Assembly: GCA_963920685.1 (NCBI GenBank) | Contig: OY987327.1 | Coordinates: 73,073,482-73,137,481 of the forward strand | Direction of reading: 5' to 3' | Source of the DNA: Polydrusus tereticollis | Taxonomy: Eukaryota; Arthropoda; Insecta; Coleoptera; Curculionidae | DNA length: 64,000 bases | Shown: positions 11,125 to 21,281 of the stretch, piece by piece | Position numbering within the stretch: position 1 is the stretch's first letter | How the letters are laid out: each line of letters begins with the position of its first letter | Made by a program: the position numbers and the translations under genes | The notes under the pieces: model-generated | Seen by the model: the letters and a program-made list of their open reading frames with translations, nothing else | Database searches by the model: none | What the model was told of the DNA's origin: nothing

Positions 11125-12374
11125 CCGGCTTTCATATGGCAATTTGCGCCAGGCCCCCGAAACCCATATTAGGCGTTGGTTATGCTAATACTACTTTTGA
11201 TTTTTTGAAGAGGACAACCACTATCTATACATTATGTCAAAAGCCTCTTGACAAGGTAGCTTCTGTAGAGTAAAAGGCTGGCAATGTGAGGTAGTATTGG
11301 GCGAAAGAAAAATAAGTTTGACATTATCCAGTGTAATTCTGAGATGAAACGTTGCATTATCCAGAACCAATACCACTATTCTATTCTGCTTCTTCATCCT
11401 GATATCAAATATATGAAGCCATGTTGTCATGATGTGTGCTGTCATCCACGCTTTTTTCTTCGAGACCTATCGGTGAGGTAACTTATCAATATGTGCGCCC
11501 TCAAAACAATGACATTAAGGATTTTTGCTTTTGCCTATTATAGGTGATTATTCCGTCTCACCTTCCATATTTGCACAGAACAGAATTGTAAATCGCTGTT
11601 TTTTTTTTCGAGTACGCTTGTCATCTTTTAATGCGTATGTTTTTGTTGGCAATGCACTGTTTCGTCAGCATTAAATACGTTCCTTGGGGCATAATCCTTT
11701 AAAATGGTCAATAACCTTTCTTTTGAAGCAGTTGCTTCTTCCATATTGATATCGGCTGATTCGCCATATTTTTTCTTAAAGGTAATATCGTGACGATGAC
11801 GGAATTTTCTAACCATCCACTTGTTGCCTTGAAGTTATCTAGTCGTAGACATTAAGCAAATTCGAGGGCTCTTTCTTGAATTATGGGCCCGGATATTGGT
11901 CAGTGCTTGTCTTGCGCCTTACAAAACCAGTTTAAAGAACTTCATCCACTGCCAGTCCTTTAGTTTTGGAAAATATTCTTTTTTGTCCACCGTTGCCACC
12001 TTCTTGAAACAAACTTCTACCTTCTGCTTTATTTTGAACCAACATAGTCACGTGGGTTTTACCCATTTTAAATTTTCAGTCAATTTCCTGTTACTTAAAC
12101 CAGTTTTTTTACTTTCCTTTTATTATGATTATTTCAATGTTTACGCTTAAAGAAAGACCTTTCCTTTTTTTCGTTATCTTCGGATTTGACTGCCCCTAAT
12201 GAAGGGTGTTTGTAGCATTTATGTTTACTAAAAATTCCAGTGATGAGTGACCACGGTTAGTTTAGGTGGGTCGGGAAAGAGGAGTATAAAATAGTGGGAT
12301 TTCGATTTTTAAATAACCGGTCCTTTAGTTATTATATTACAGATTACAATTTAATTTATATGACTTATTTATAT

Positions 12375-13305
12375 TTAATGATAATAACCCACATCGGTGT
12401 CTTCGTTGAGTAATTGAAGTTTAATGTTTTTGATATTTTTATTCAATGGCGTATCTACTACACCAGAAAGGATTGATTGTTGTTGGTAAACCGAAAAAAA
12501 AATACTTACGACTTTGTACTTTATAATTTGTAAAAATGAATTAAAATTATGTGCTAATCGATGCAAATATTCTTGAGCATTAGAAGAATCAAAATTTAAA
12601 ACAAGTTCTTGTATTCTATCTGCGGAGTCCTTAAATTTTTGGTGGCTTGCAGTTAACTGGCTTTCAAAAGTCGTGTGCCAGCCTTCAACATAGTTGTTTC
12701 TTTTCGCCGGAGGAATCGCAGCTCCACATTGAGTGTGCAAACAATGGATCTCGGAGCTGGTGCCTTCTATTTGGACGGCTAATCCATGGGTTCGCGAAGT
12801 AGTCCACAACCTCCTGAGCCTCACCGGTAACAAGTTATTATCGCACAATGATTCAAAGGCTTCGACAACAAGTTGAGGTGGTACGAAAGCTAATACATTA
12901 AGCAGCCTTATGCGTAATGCAAATTCAACATTAGTGTCATATCTCTGCTTGTGTCCCTGTTTCTGAATCTTCCTGTATAAACAATGGCAAAAATGAAACA
13001 AGCAACCTCATTGTTCACATTCTGGAAAAACCTCAGAAACTGCGCTGATAAAAGTTTACTCATAATTTGATCATAACACTTTGTAACGACAGCGTTGGCT
13101 TCAAGTTCTTCAGCTCTTGCAATATTTCTATGTACATCTTCTCAGTCTTGTCTGGTAGTGGAGCGTATATTAGTGGAATAAAAGTATTCTCCTTAATGCC
13201 GTAGATGACATACAGCTGGCAGAATAGATGGGATTCTGCCTTGAAGGAGCCATCCATGTACCAATGTCGTGATCTTGCGAGAGGTAGAAGAGAATGGTGT
13301 GTACC
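12375..13305 (-). pseudogene. MULE (Mutator-like) transposase, central to C-terminal part
   Basis: Reading leftward: HWYMDGSFKAE (first catalytic D in the MDGTF-type motif), LFCQLYVIYGIKEN, PLIYAPLPDKTEKMY, then, after a short interruption, FHFCHCLYRKIQKQG, EFALRIRLLNVLAFVP and NNYVEGWHTTFESQ. This block order is typical of animal MULE transposases, many of which begin with a FLYWCH zinc finger; none is visible here. At least one frameshift near 13000-13060 separates the two frames. It would catalyse cut-and-paste transposition. No TIRs or target duplication were found. Confidence 0.75.
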
Positions 13306-14290
13306 AAAAAATAATGATCCTTGAATCTATTGGTCCGGAATCATACAGCTATAATGGTTCTCCTCTGTCGGTGTGTTTATTCGGTAGCCAACCAATTACA
13401 ACAATTATGAGGATTTTTTCTTTTCCATTCTTTGGTATAGATTATTGCGAGTATTATAATATCTACGTATATATTGATCTCAGTAAGATGCACTGATTAT
13501 TCTGTAATCGCTTGCATTGAACAATTGATTATTCTTGTTTTTGGTCTTAAGTCTTCTTATTTCACTCGACAATTGTTATATCTTATATACAGTGTGTAAT
13601 GGTCCAAGGAAGCTTATATAATAATTATAATAATAAGACGCCGCCTATGATTAGACTAGCCAGCATAATATTGTCTATATTGCCTCTTCAACTATATTTC
13701 TGTTTAATTTCTATGGGAACATTAAAAACGTATGCATAATAATCTATTAAAGTGGTGAAGTACAATAGCGTTAGCTACTAGGCGGTTAGCTAATATTTTA
13801 TGCATGATTAGATGAGTTTTATGGCGAATTCTCAAATTTTTGCATAATTTTCTGTAGTTCTTATAAAATTTATTTGTGGGGGTTTAAAAGGCCTCTTTAA
13901 TGACCGGCTAATTGGCTTATACACCTTGTGTAATTTCCATTTAACTGCTGTAAAAGGTGTAGGTATAGTTATTAAGTATTTATTATATTTATGGATATTT
14001 AAGATAATTGTGGCAAGGTATCTTTAATTCTTCTACTTAAAATTTATCTTAGTATAAGATCCTGTAGGCGCACCGAAAACTTTCCACCCAGGTTTATTTT
14101 CTTGTTATTAAATAAATCAAAATTCGCTCGAACACGGGAACCTTAGTTCTAAGGGGAACATATTTTTTTACTATTTTCACCCCCCTTGCTTGAACCCCTA
14201 CGACGGGGTGGCTTTCACCCTTAAAATCTTAAATGGAAAGGGGGGTCGAGTGATACCTTATTTCAAATGGAATTAAATTGTCTTTCCAAT
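13306..14290. other. No gene recognised
   Basis: AT-rich. A frame at 13269-13496 overlaps the MULE edge and shows no family resemblance. Positions 14170-14240 hold a C-rich and G-rich stretch (CACCCCCCTTGC, GGGGTGG) resembling the edge of the mariner TIR at 53940-54010. Confidence 0.35.
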
Positions 14291-15360
14291 GCTACCTCGC
14301 TTGTTAAAATCGAGTGAATAGTTCCTGAGAGACAGGGCTAAAAAGAATACAAAATTTAAAAGTAATAAAATTTATTACCGCTTGTATCAATCAAGTAAAT
14401 GTTGAAAATGTTCACCTCCAACCTCCATGCAATTTTAAAGGCACTGCTCAAAATGTTCGCGAACATTATGGAGCATTGCGGGAGTTATTTGTCGGCACTC
14501 GTACCTATTCGTTGTCGCAAGTCTTCCAACGAATTGGGTTTGGTTGCATACATTTTAGACTTTAAATGTCCCCACAAAAGAACGTCCAGTGGCGTCAAAT
14601 CAGGAGATCATGCAGGCCATTTAATAGGACCTCTTCTTTAACATTTGTTTCTCCGATGAATGCACTTTTTTTCTTCACGGTACTGTCAATCGACAGAATT
14701 GCAGGTATTGGTCGGATTCCAACCCTAGAATTTTTAGAGAAGTGCATACTCAACAATCAACATCCCGAAAAATGAAATGTGTGGGCTGGAGTTTTTGGGG
14801 CCCGTATTATTGGGCGGTATTTTATACCTGGAAATTTAACAGGTGAAATGTACCTAAACCTGTTGGAATCTACTATTAATCCTGCTTTAACGAATGCCGT
14901 AGAAGAAAATGACCGTTATCGGCCAGAAAATATTTACTTTCAGCAAGACGGAGCACCCCCGCATTATGCGTTTCTTGTTAGACAGTTTCTGGGTGAAATC
15001 TTTTTAGGAAAATAGATTGGAAGAAAAGGTCCTATTAAATGGCCTGCATGATCTCCTGATTTGACGCCACTGGACTTTTTTTTGTGGGGGCATTTAAAGT
15101 CTAAAATTTATGCAACCCAACCAAATTCTTTGGAAGACTTGCGAAAACAAATAGTGTACGAGTGCCGACAAATAAGTCCCACATAATGTTCGCGAACATT
15201 CTGAACAGTGCCTTTACAATTGCATGGAGGTTGAAGGTGGACATTTTCAACATTTACTTGATTGATACAAGCGGTAATAAATTCTATTACTTTTAAATTT
15301 TCTTGTCTTTTTATCCCTATTTCTCAGGAACTATTTACTCGATTTAAACGAGCGAGATAC
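14291..15360. mobile_element. Rearranged mariner-like element with ~345-bp fold-back arms
   Basis: 14291-14638 and 15020-15360 are inverted copies. The arms are longer than a TIR because both encode the C-terminus of the transposase, one in each direction. So the element's 3' end was duplicated in inverted orientation onto its 5' side, replacing the N-terminus. The right edge is cut at about 15359 by the hammerhead-bearing insertion. Confidence 0.75.
14641..15190 (+). pseudogene. DD41D-type mariner-like transposase, catalytic core
   Basis: The first block reads NICFSDECTFFLHG (first catalytic D). A frameshift near 14765 leads to VWAGVFGARIIG, YFIPGNLTGEMYLNLLE, YFQQDGAPPHYAF (second D) and, after a TAG at 15013, IGRKGPIKWPAWSPDLTPLDFF (third D) and LWGHLKSKIYATQPNSLEDL. 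Forty-one residues lie between the second and third aspartates, the spacing of DD41D (rosa-type) members of the IS630-Tc1-mariner group. It is a close relative of the transposase at 54176-55213. The N-terminal HTH is missing, replaced by the inverted arm. Confidence 0.8.
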
Positions 15361-15725
15361 ACGTGGCGACATCTCGTAGCAACATCTCGCATATGTATTT
15401 ATACATTATGTGTTGAAAACACTGTAAGATCCCTTTCCTTTTCGTCAGACTCTATAACCTTGCCGATGAGCCGTAATACGGCGAAACGCGTCCAAGGATT
15501 GGGTCTGACGAAAAGAAAAGGGAAAAACATCTTTCTTTTATTTCATGTTTTCGGTTCACAGAAACCGACGACTGGCTTTCAGCGCCACCTGACATTAGAT
15601 ACCTGCTTATGCGGGATCCTTTCCAGCGTTTGGTCTTCTCTAAGACCTCGCTGGTCTGGTTAGGTGGATAGCTCGATTGCTACGAGATGTCGCCACGTGT
15701 AACATCTCGCATATGTATTTATACA
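15359..15725. mobile_element. 320-bp insertion with 25-bp direct repeats and a hammerhead motif
   Basis: The 25-bp repeat (starts AACATCTCGCATATG) occurs at 15381-15405 and, identically, at 15701-15725, so the insertion is 15406-15700 plus one repeat. The last 24 bp of the insert (15677-15700) are the perfect inverse of 15359-15382, just before the left repeat. Inside, a ~20-bp inverted repeat (CCCTTTCCTTTTCGTCAGAC at 15431-15450 and its near inverse around 15502-15522) encloses the hammerhead-like core. There is no ORF of note. A long direct repeat and small size suggest a SINE-like or Penelope-derived retroelement. Confidence 0.6.
15458..15497 (+). ncRNA. Hammerhead-ribozyme-like sequence (minimal type I)
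   Basis: Stem I is CCTTG (15458-15462) with CAAGG (15493-15497), perfect. The core is CCGATGA (15463-15469; consensus CUGANGA, so U4 is C). Stem II is GCCG-TAATA-CGGC. Then GAAA and a minimal stem III, with the cleavage triplet GUC ending at 15492. Only one core base departs from consensus, but that position is normally invariant and may reduce or abolish cleavage. Such minimal hammerheads are known from Penelope-like elements and other small retroelements. Confidence 0.6.
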
Positions 15726-16065
15726 AGGAAACTTGCTGTAAGCATCACAACAAAATTATTTTTCGAGTTGGCCGTGACCATTTCTGACTTAACAAAACAC
15801 TGTTCGATCAGCACTTGTAATTTTATAATTTGACGTTTAGTAGTTTGTCGTTTCTTAACCGTCAAAACTATTGCAACAAATATATTTTGTTGCAACTTTC
15901 AGTTGTTTTCCGTGGTCTGAGTTTGCGTTCAGAGTTTGTTAACGCTAATTAAGAAAACTATTTCTGGAAATGGAAAAATTATTGTTGTCTCCAAAGATTT
16001 AAGATCCGAGTTCTGCAAGCTTTTCAAGATGGATGATACATCCTTTTCAGTAGTGAAACGCGATA
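15726..16065. other. No gene recognised
   Basis: No supported feature; probably the 5' flank of the Tc1 relic that follows. Confidence 0.3.
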
Positions 16066-16290
16066 CATTATTTTTGATTCAGATGGCATGAGATGAGTTA
16101 GGGGACCTGTAAACCAGGACTTCAATCCGAAGTATGTAACACCTACAGTTAAGCATGGCAAAGGTAGTGTTACTTTATGGGGCTCTTCCTCTGGGGAGCT
16201 GATCCTCTACACTTTATTGATAGAAGTTGAAAACAGCGAAAGGGCAATCCAATGGTGATGAAGCCATGGCTGTTAGCTGAAGAAGTGGTC
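16066..16290 (+). pseudogene. Tc1-type transposase fragment
   Basis: The frame reads DSDGMR, a stop, then VRGPVNQDFNPKYVTPTVKHG and KGSVTLWGSSSGELILY. This matches the segment after the first catalytic aspartate in Tc1 transposases (WRRP...Y..PTVKHGGGSVMVWGCFS...G). The stop within it, and the missing second and third acidic residues, show it is dead. No TIRs were found nearby. Confidence 0.65.
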
Positions 16291-16634
16291 TTTGTTAGAG
16301 TTGAAGTATTAGAGGTACAAGTTTTTTCAAATGTAACAAGTTGAGAATTATGTGTATGATGACTGTGTCTTTTTTCGTTGAAAGTTAGATGACAGGAATA
16401 TTTGTTAAAGTATAGTTGTCTACCAATGTAAATAATATTTAATTTTCAAATAGACTTCAATACATTTTTCCTTATTTTATTTTTTAACATTAGTTGCAGT
16501 ATGGCCATCTATAACCTTTTTATATTGAATTTTACATATTTTTTATTATTATAATAGTAAGCTGCTAGAATACAAACGACTAGGCATAAAATGATAAAGA
16601 TGCATAAGTGCATAACTGATGATAAATGATTAAT

Positions 16635-17235
16635 TGATAAAGTGCATAAGTCTTTCTCTACACATTTCTCATGCAATTTCAACAATCAGAAAAATCAAAG
16701 CAGGGGTTCCACAAGGGTCACCCCTAGCGGCGATTATTTATAATATTTACCTAGCAGACATTCCGCACAGCAATCAGCCACAACTATATCTGTTTGCGGA
16801 CGATACTGCAATAACTGCCACCACAGGCGTGTCCTGGAGAGTGGTCGAAAGTTTGCAACAGCATGTACTTGTGCTGCAAAAATGGCTTGAAGCCTGGAGA
16901 CTAAGGCTTAATTAGGAGAAAACGCAGGCAATGTGAATGATAAAGTGCATAAGTCTTTCTCTACACATTTCTCATGCAATTTCAACAATCAGAAAAATCA
17001 AAGCAGGGGTTCCACAAGGGTCACCCCTAGCGGCGATTATTTATAATATTTACCTAGCAGACATTCCGCACAGCAATCAGCCACAACTATATCTGTTTGC
17101 GGACGATACTGCAATAACTGCCACCACAGGCGTGTCCTGGAGAGTGGTCGAAAGTTTGCAACAGCATGTACTTGTGCTGCAAAAATGGCTTGAAGCCTGG
17201 AGACTAAGGCTTAATGAGGAGAAAACGCAGGCAAT
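16635..17235 (+). repeat. In-frame tandem duplication, 298 bp at 303-bp offset
   Basis: 16635-16932 and 16938-17235 are nearly identical direct copies separated by GTGAA. I see one difference, TTAATTAGG against TTAATGAGG, which puts a TAG stop in the first copy. The 303-bp offset is 101 codons, so both copies stay in the same frame. Confidence 0.9.
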
Positions 17236-17930
17236 ATTCTTCTCGAAGGCAAGGCTAAGACTACCTGAAGCAAGGGTTACAGTTAATAATAAACCAATTA
17301 TATGGTCAAATAAAGTAAAGTATCTTGGCCTTGTCTTCGATAAGGAACTTACCTAGAAAGAAAACGTTGACGAAAATTGGGTGCAGTGTACCCGCTAATT
17401 TGTAAGAACAGCAATATAACAAACAAAATGAAAATAACAATATACAGGACAATTATCGGACCAGTTCTAACATATGGAATGCCATCATGGTGTACAGCAA
17501 ACAAGACAAGACTCAAAAAACTACAAATCTTACAAAACAGGACAATTAAAATTGCACTAAACGTACAAAGACATGTACCAGTTAGAATACTACATGATGA
17601 AATGAAAATTGAAATGATTAAACAATACATGATAAAGACAATTACGAACTATCACAGACGGACAGACGTATCAGCAAGTAATCCCTGAATGCTGAGTTGT
17701 CATGAAAAATATCAAAAAATCAATATAAAAAACTGGAAAAGAACAACGACTTTCAAGAGAAAGAAAAATGAAAAAGAAAGCAGCAATGAAAAAAGAACAA
17801 ACAAAAAAACTTCAAAAAACTATTCGAAAAGAAAAGTCTGCAGCAAATAGAAGTAAAAGCCAAAAAAGGCTAACTGAAGAAGCCAACAGTACAGAAGAAA
17901 AAAAAGTACCTATAAGCAACTAAAAAAATT
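16636..17930 (+). pseudogene. Jockey-group LINE reverse transcriptase fragment
   Basis: RT motifs are IKAGVPQGSPLAAIIYNIYL and YLFADDTAI (catalytic DD), then WLEAWRLRLN, KVKYLGLVFD and, after stops and a frameshift near 17355-17375, IGPVLTYGMPSWC and LQILQNRTIKIAL. The N-terminal RT motifs and the endonuclease are missing. The GVPQGS to FADD segment is present twice through the tandem duplication. An A-rich 3' region (17700-17930) follows, which fits a LINE 3' end. It is a relative of the minus-strand fragment at 20049-20560, which shares the TYGxPSWC block. Confidence 0.8.
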
Positions 17931-19273
17931 CCGAATTTGTACTATTTAAAAAAAATTTCGATTTGTTGCAATACTTATGTACGATAGTGTAAGTTAAAAA
18001 AAAGCGAGCTTTACTGCATCTTGCTGTGTCAGCGCATTTCATAACGTTCGAAATGCACAAATTAATTTCTCAGTTAAGAAATTTTAAATTATATTTTTTT
18101 TATATAAAAAAGTTATAGCTTTAATAATTCAGGCCAATAAATAATCATAATTTTGTTCTGCTCGAATTAATAATGTCGGGCATAAATTCAAAATGGTCGA
18201 CAAGCGTGTAAATTTACAATCTAAGCAGAGCGTAACAAATTGGCAGGTGATAACGCAGCCAAAAATCGCAGTCGACTGGCGATAAATAAAATGGCCGCTT
18301 TTTTACAAACATATGGTTGTTTTGTGCTAAACGAGTAATAATATGTTAGAGAAAACTAATTAGTACATACTAACAGTACACGTGTGTACCCAGTAATAAT
18401 TATAATTGCGATTTAATAAAACGTCGAATAATTTATGGTGCACACAAAGAAAAAGAGAAACGTGTACTAGATAAGAAGGATTTCTAGTACAGGTTTTAAG
18501 TACGGTTAGATACTCCTACATTATATTCATATTTAGGAATTTATCATATTATCTACCATATTTATTATTACTTCTGCTCTATGCGACCAGAACCAACTAT
18601 CGTAGAATAATAGTCCTCAAAGTATGGCATTGGCATGGAGTCATTACTTTTGGTAAGTGACCTAGGTAAGAGGTAAAGCTGAATAAAAAATAGTCAAAAA
18701 AGTGTCATGTTCTGAAGTTTCTACTTTTAAGGAAATTACGGCCCAACTAGCAAAATAAATTGTATAAAGGTAGCAATAAACTGCTATACAATAAATTTTA
18801 AAGAAGCTTAAAATTCCTATAACGTGGTTAACCTTATACGATATTTTTAGGATCAAAAGGACCCACTTTTATAAAACATTTTAATATTATGAGAGTTCTA
18901 TAGAAGTTGTGTACCACACTTTTAAAGCAACTTAATACAACAACTATAAAATTCTTTTGTAGTGTGCATTTGGTGATATTTATACAACAATATTTTATCG
19001 ATACTTTAAAAGTCTTACAAAAATTATTATATAGTTATTTTATCATGCAGTCTAATAATATAGCAATTTAACGAGATATTTAATTTTTTAGTGCAAAGTT
19101 TTAAATTAAAAAAAAAATATACCTAGGTATACCTATAATTTTTTTTTTTATTATTTTTGATAAAGTTTGGAATAATAGGAATATTTCTGAACAGGTTAAC
19201 TTAAAAAAAAAACGCGCAGACACGTCGATTTTTATTTTTATTTCTGCATTTTTCTAGCTAATAATAGAATATA
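17931..19273. other. No gene recognised
   Basis: AT-rich, with long poly-A and poly-T runs near 19080-19220. No frame resembles a known family. Confidence 0.35.
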
Positions 19274-19810
19274 CAGGGTGTTACATAAATTAATTATTAC
19301 GTCAACGTCACTTTTTGTAAATGGAATAACCTGTATATTATTTCATTTTCTGATTCTACGCAAGATTCTAAGCAGATTCTGTTTATGATGCCCTATACCT
19401 ATCTTCAACTGTTTACGAATTATTGACAATTGAAAATTAGACATCTTCAATTAAAATAAAAATATAAATTGAATTGTTTGAGCGTTTTTCTTTTAAGTTA
19501 ATCTGTTCACAGATATTTCTATTATTTAACTTTATTTTTATTCGTATAGGTTGTCTCAAAAAATCAGTATCAATTTCAAGTTTGTTATTATAAACAAAAT
19601 GACACTTTTTAAATTTTAAACATATTATTTTATTTACAATAAAAGAATATGCCTGCCTATTTTAATAAATGTTGGAAGTGGTATCCATTCACAGCTCTAT
19701 TGTTACCTATTAATATGCGATACAACACTCGATCGGTGGCTTTGTTCACCGAGATTTAATTACTACATTAATTTGTTCATGAATCCGGTTTTACGTCAAG
19801 GCATCCCTTT
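19274..19810 (-). pseudogene. Mariner-like element 3' end: TIR plus transposase C-terminus
   Basis: A CAGGGTG terminus preceded by TA starts at 19274 (CAGGGTGTTACATAAATTAA). About 390 bp inward, on the minus strand, a frame ends RAVNGYHFQHLLK and a stop. That is the closing block of the mariner-like transposases here (compare HIGGQQFEHLL in the element at 53827). The catalytic core is absent, so this is a one-ended relic. Confidence 0.55.
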
Positions 19811-20048
19811 GAGATCTTTTGATTCTTCGACTACTTTTTAGGTATTTTCGCATGAAAGAAACTATTGCTATTGGCTGTTGCCTTCCTAGAGTATGCCGCG
19901 CCGTGTGTGTTATGACTGAAGATTTTGGTTTGCATATTCTTGGCGCCTTTTTCGGTTATCTAGAAAGGTGCTTCTCTACTATAGACCGACGAGGAGCCAG
20001 TCTTTAGGTAGCTTGTAGGTCGCATTTTGTCTCGCTTTTGTATGTGAG

Positions 20049-20560
20049 TCAGTAATAAGTGGTTTTGTCGAACCGTCCGTACGTCCATAATAGTTGGTAA
20101 GTAATGATTTTTAAAAAGAACTCATTAATAGTTGGTATGCGAAAGTCCTGATGCAACACGCGATTCATAGTGTCATCTGCGGTAATTTTCAGCGCCCTAT
20201 TCTGAATTACCTGGAACTTACTGAGTTTCACTCTGCTTATGTTACACCACGAAGGTGCACCATAGGTGAGAACCGCCCTGACCAATGCCTTGTAGAGGTC
20301 GACCTTTGTCCTATTTGCAATTCTACTCCGCCCGTAAAGCAGGGGGTAGATAGAGCCTAACTATCGCAATGCAAGCTTCACTCTATTTATTGAATTGAGC
20401 CTCCAGTTCAGTCTTTGGTCAAAGATAAGTCCCAGGTACTTCACTTCCTGCCACCAGTTTACTTAGACTCTGTTGACTTTGAGCCTTGTTTCAGGCCGAC
20501 GTACGCGGCTTTTCAAGAAAAATATGGCCTTCGTCTTAGTAGGATAGATTTAATTACTAT
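20049..20560 (-). pseudogene. Jockey-group LINE reverse transcriptase, C-terminal fragment
   Basis: Reading leftward: KAIFFLKSRVRRPETRL, WQEVKYLGLIFDQRLNW, GSIYPLLYGRSRIANRTKVDLYK, then ALVRAVLTYGAPSWC and LSKFQVIQNRALKIT. These are the post-catalytic RT blocks of Jockey-type elements. Two stops and no catalytic FADD remain. It is truncated at 20560, the 5' side on this strand. Confidence 0.75.
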
Positions 20561-21281
20561 TACTCGATTAGATTATTGTTAAAAGCAAACCACATATTTT
20601 TTTTTTTTTAATTTAAAAGCAATTGACACTTTTTCATTGACACAATAAGATTTACATTGGATACCGATAATATGAAAACATAACATATTGTGTGGGTTGA
20701 GACTTATTGTTTAATTGATAAGTTCAACAGAGTACTTTTGTTCTTATTGACATCTTGATGAAGGTATAGTGACAAATACATATGGGAAAAGATTATGAGT
20801 TATAGTTTTAAATTGGAACCATTAATTCTTTAAATACCAAGATTGTTCAAACTCAAGTCAAGTCAATTAAGGCTTTTAAAATATGTAAATTTAGTTTAGA
20901 GTTAAGTGTTAACAAATTGTAATTAGAAAATTGCTTTATGATCAGGATAGCGAAATATTGTAACTGAACTGGAAACGGATGAAAAACGAATGAAACGGAT
21001 ACAACAAACTTTTAGATAGAATTCGAATCGGAATATCTTTTATATTTTTATAGATAGACCCCTACGGCTTTTAAGGAGGTCTTTCATATTTGGTCAACAA
21101 AACTTTGTGTCATGAGATCTAAAAGAAATAGAAACTGTTTATTAAACGCATTAAAATTTTGCAAAACTTTATTGCTTCTGAAATCGGGTGAATATTTTTT
21201 TAGTAATTGATTCACCACTTACAAATTAACACTAGACAAATTGAAAAAAACAATTTAAGTAGTTATGTCGTATATATTGTA
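20561..21281. other. No gene recognised
   Basis: AT-rich unassigned sequence ending at the TA that flanks the next element. Confidence 0.35.

Larger units (their letters stand above)
9049..12010 (-). pseudogene. Tigger/pogo-type transposase, split by an RTE LINE
   Basis: Reading leftward: an N-terminal CENP-B-type HTH region (GPIIQERALEF, then FRHRHDITFKKKYGESADIN), FNADET (first catalytic D), KKAWMTAHIMTTWL, VLVLDNATFH (second D), FLSPNTTSHCQP (a pogo-family hallmark) and, beyond the LINE, an acidic C-terminal tail (MCNIDNIDVFEEEDNIP...) ending at 9049. Several frameshifts and stops separate these blocks. The order and spacing are those of Tigger-type DDE_1 proteins, which bind TIRs through the HTH and move by cut and paste. 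The LINE at 9323-11114 lies between the DDE core and the tail. TIRs were not located. Confidence 0.8.
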
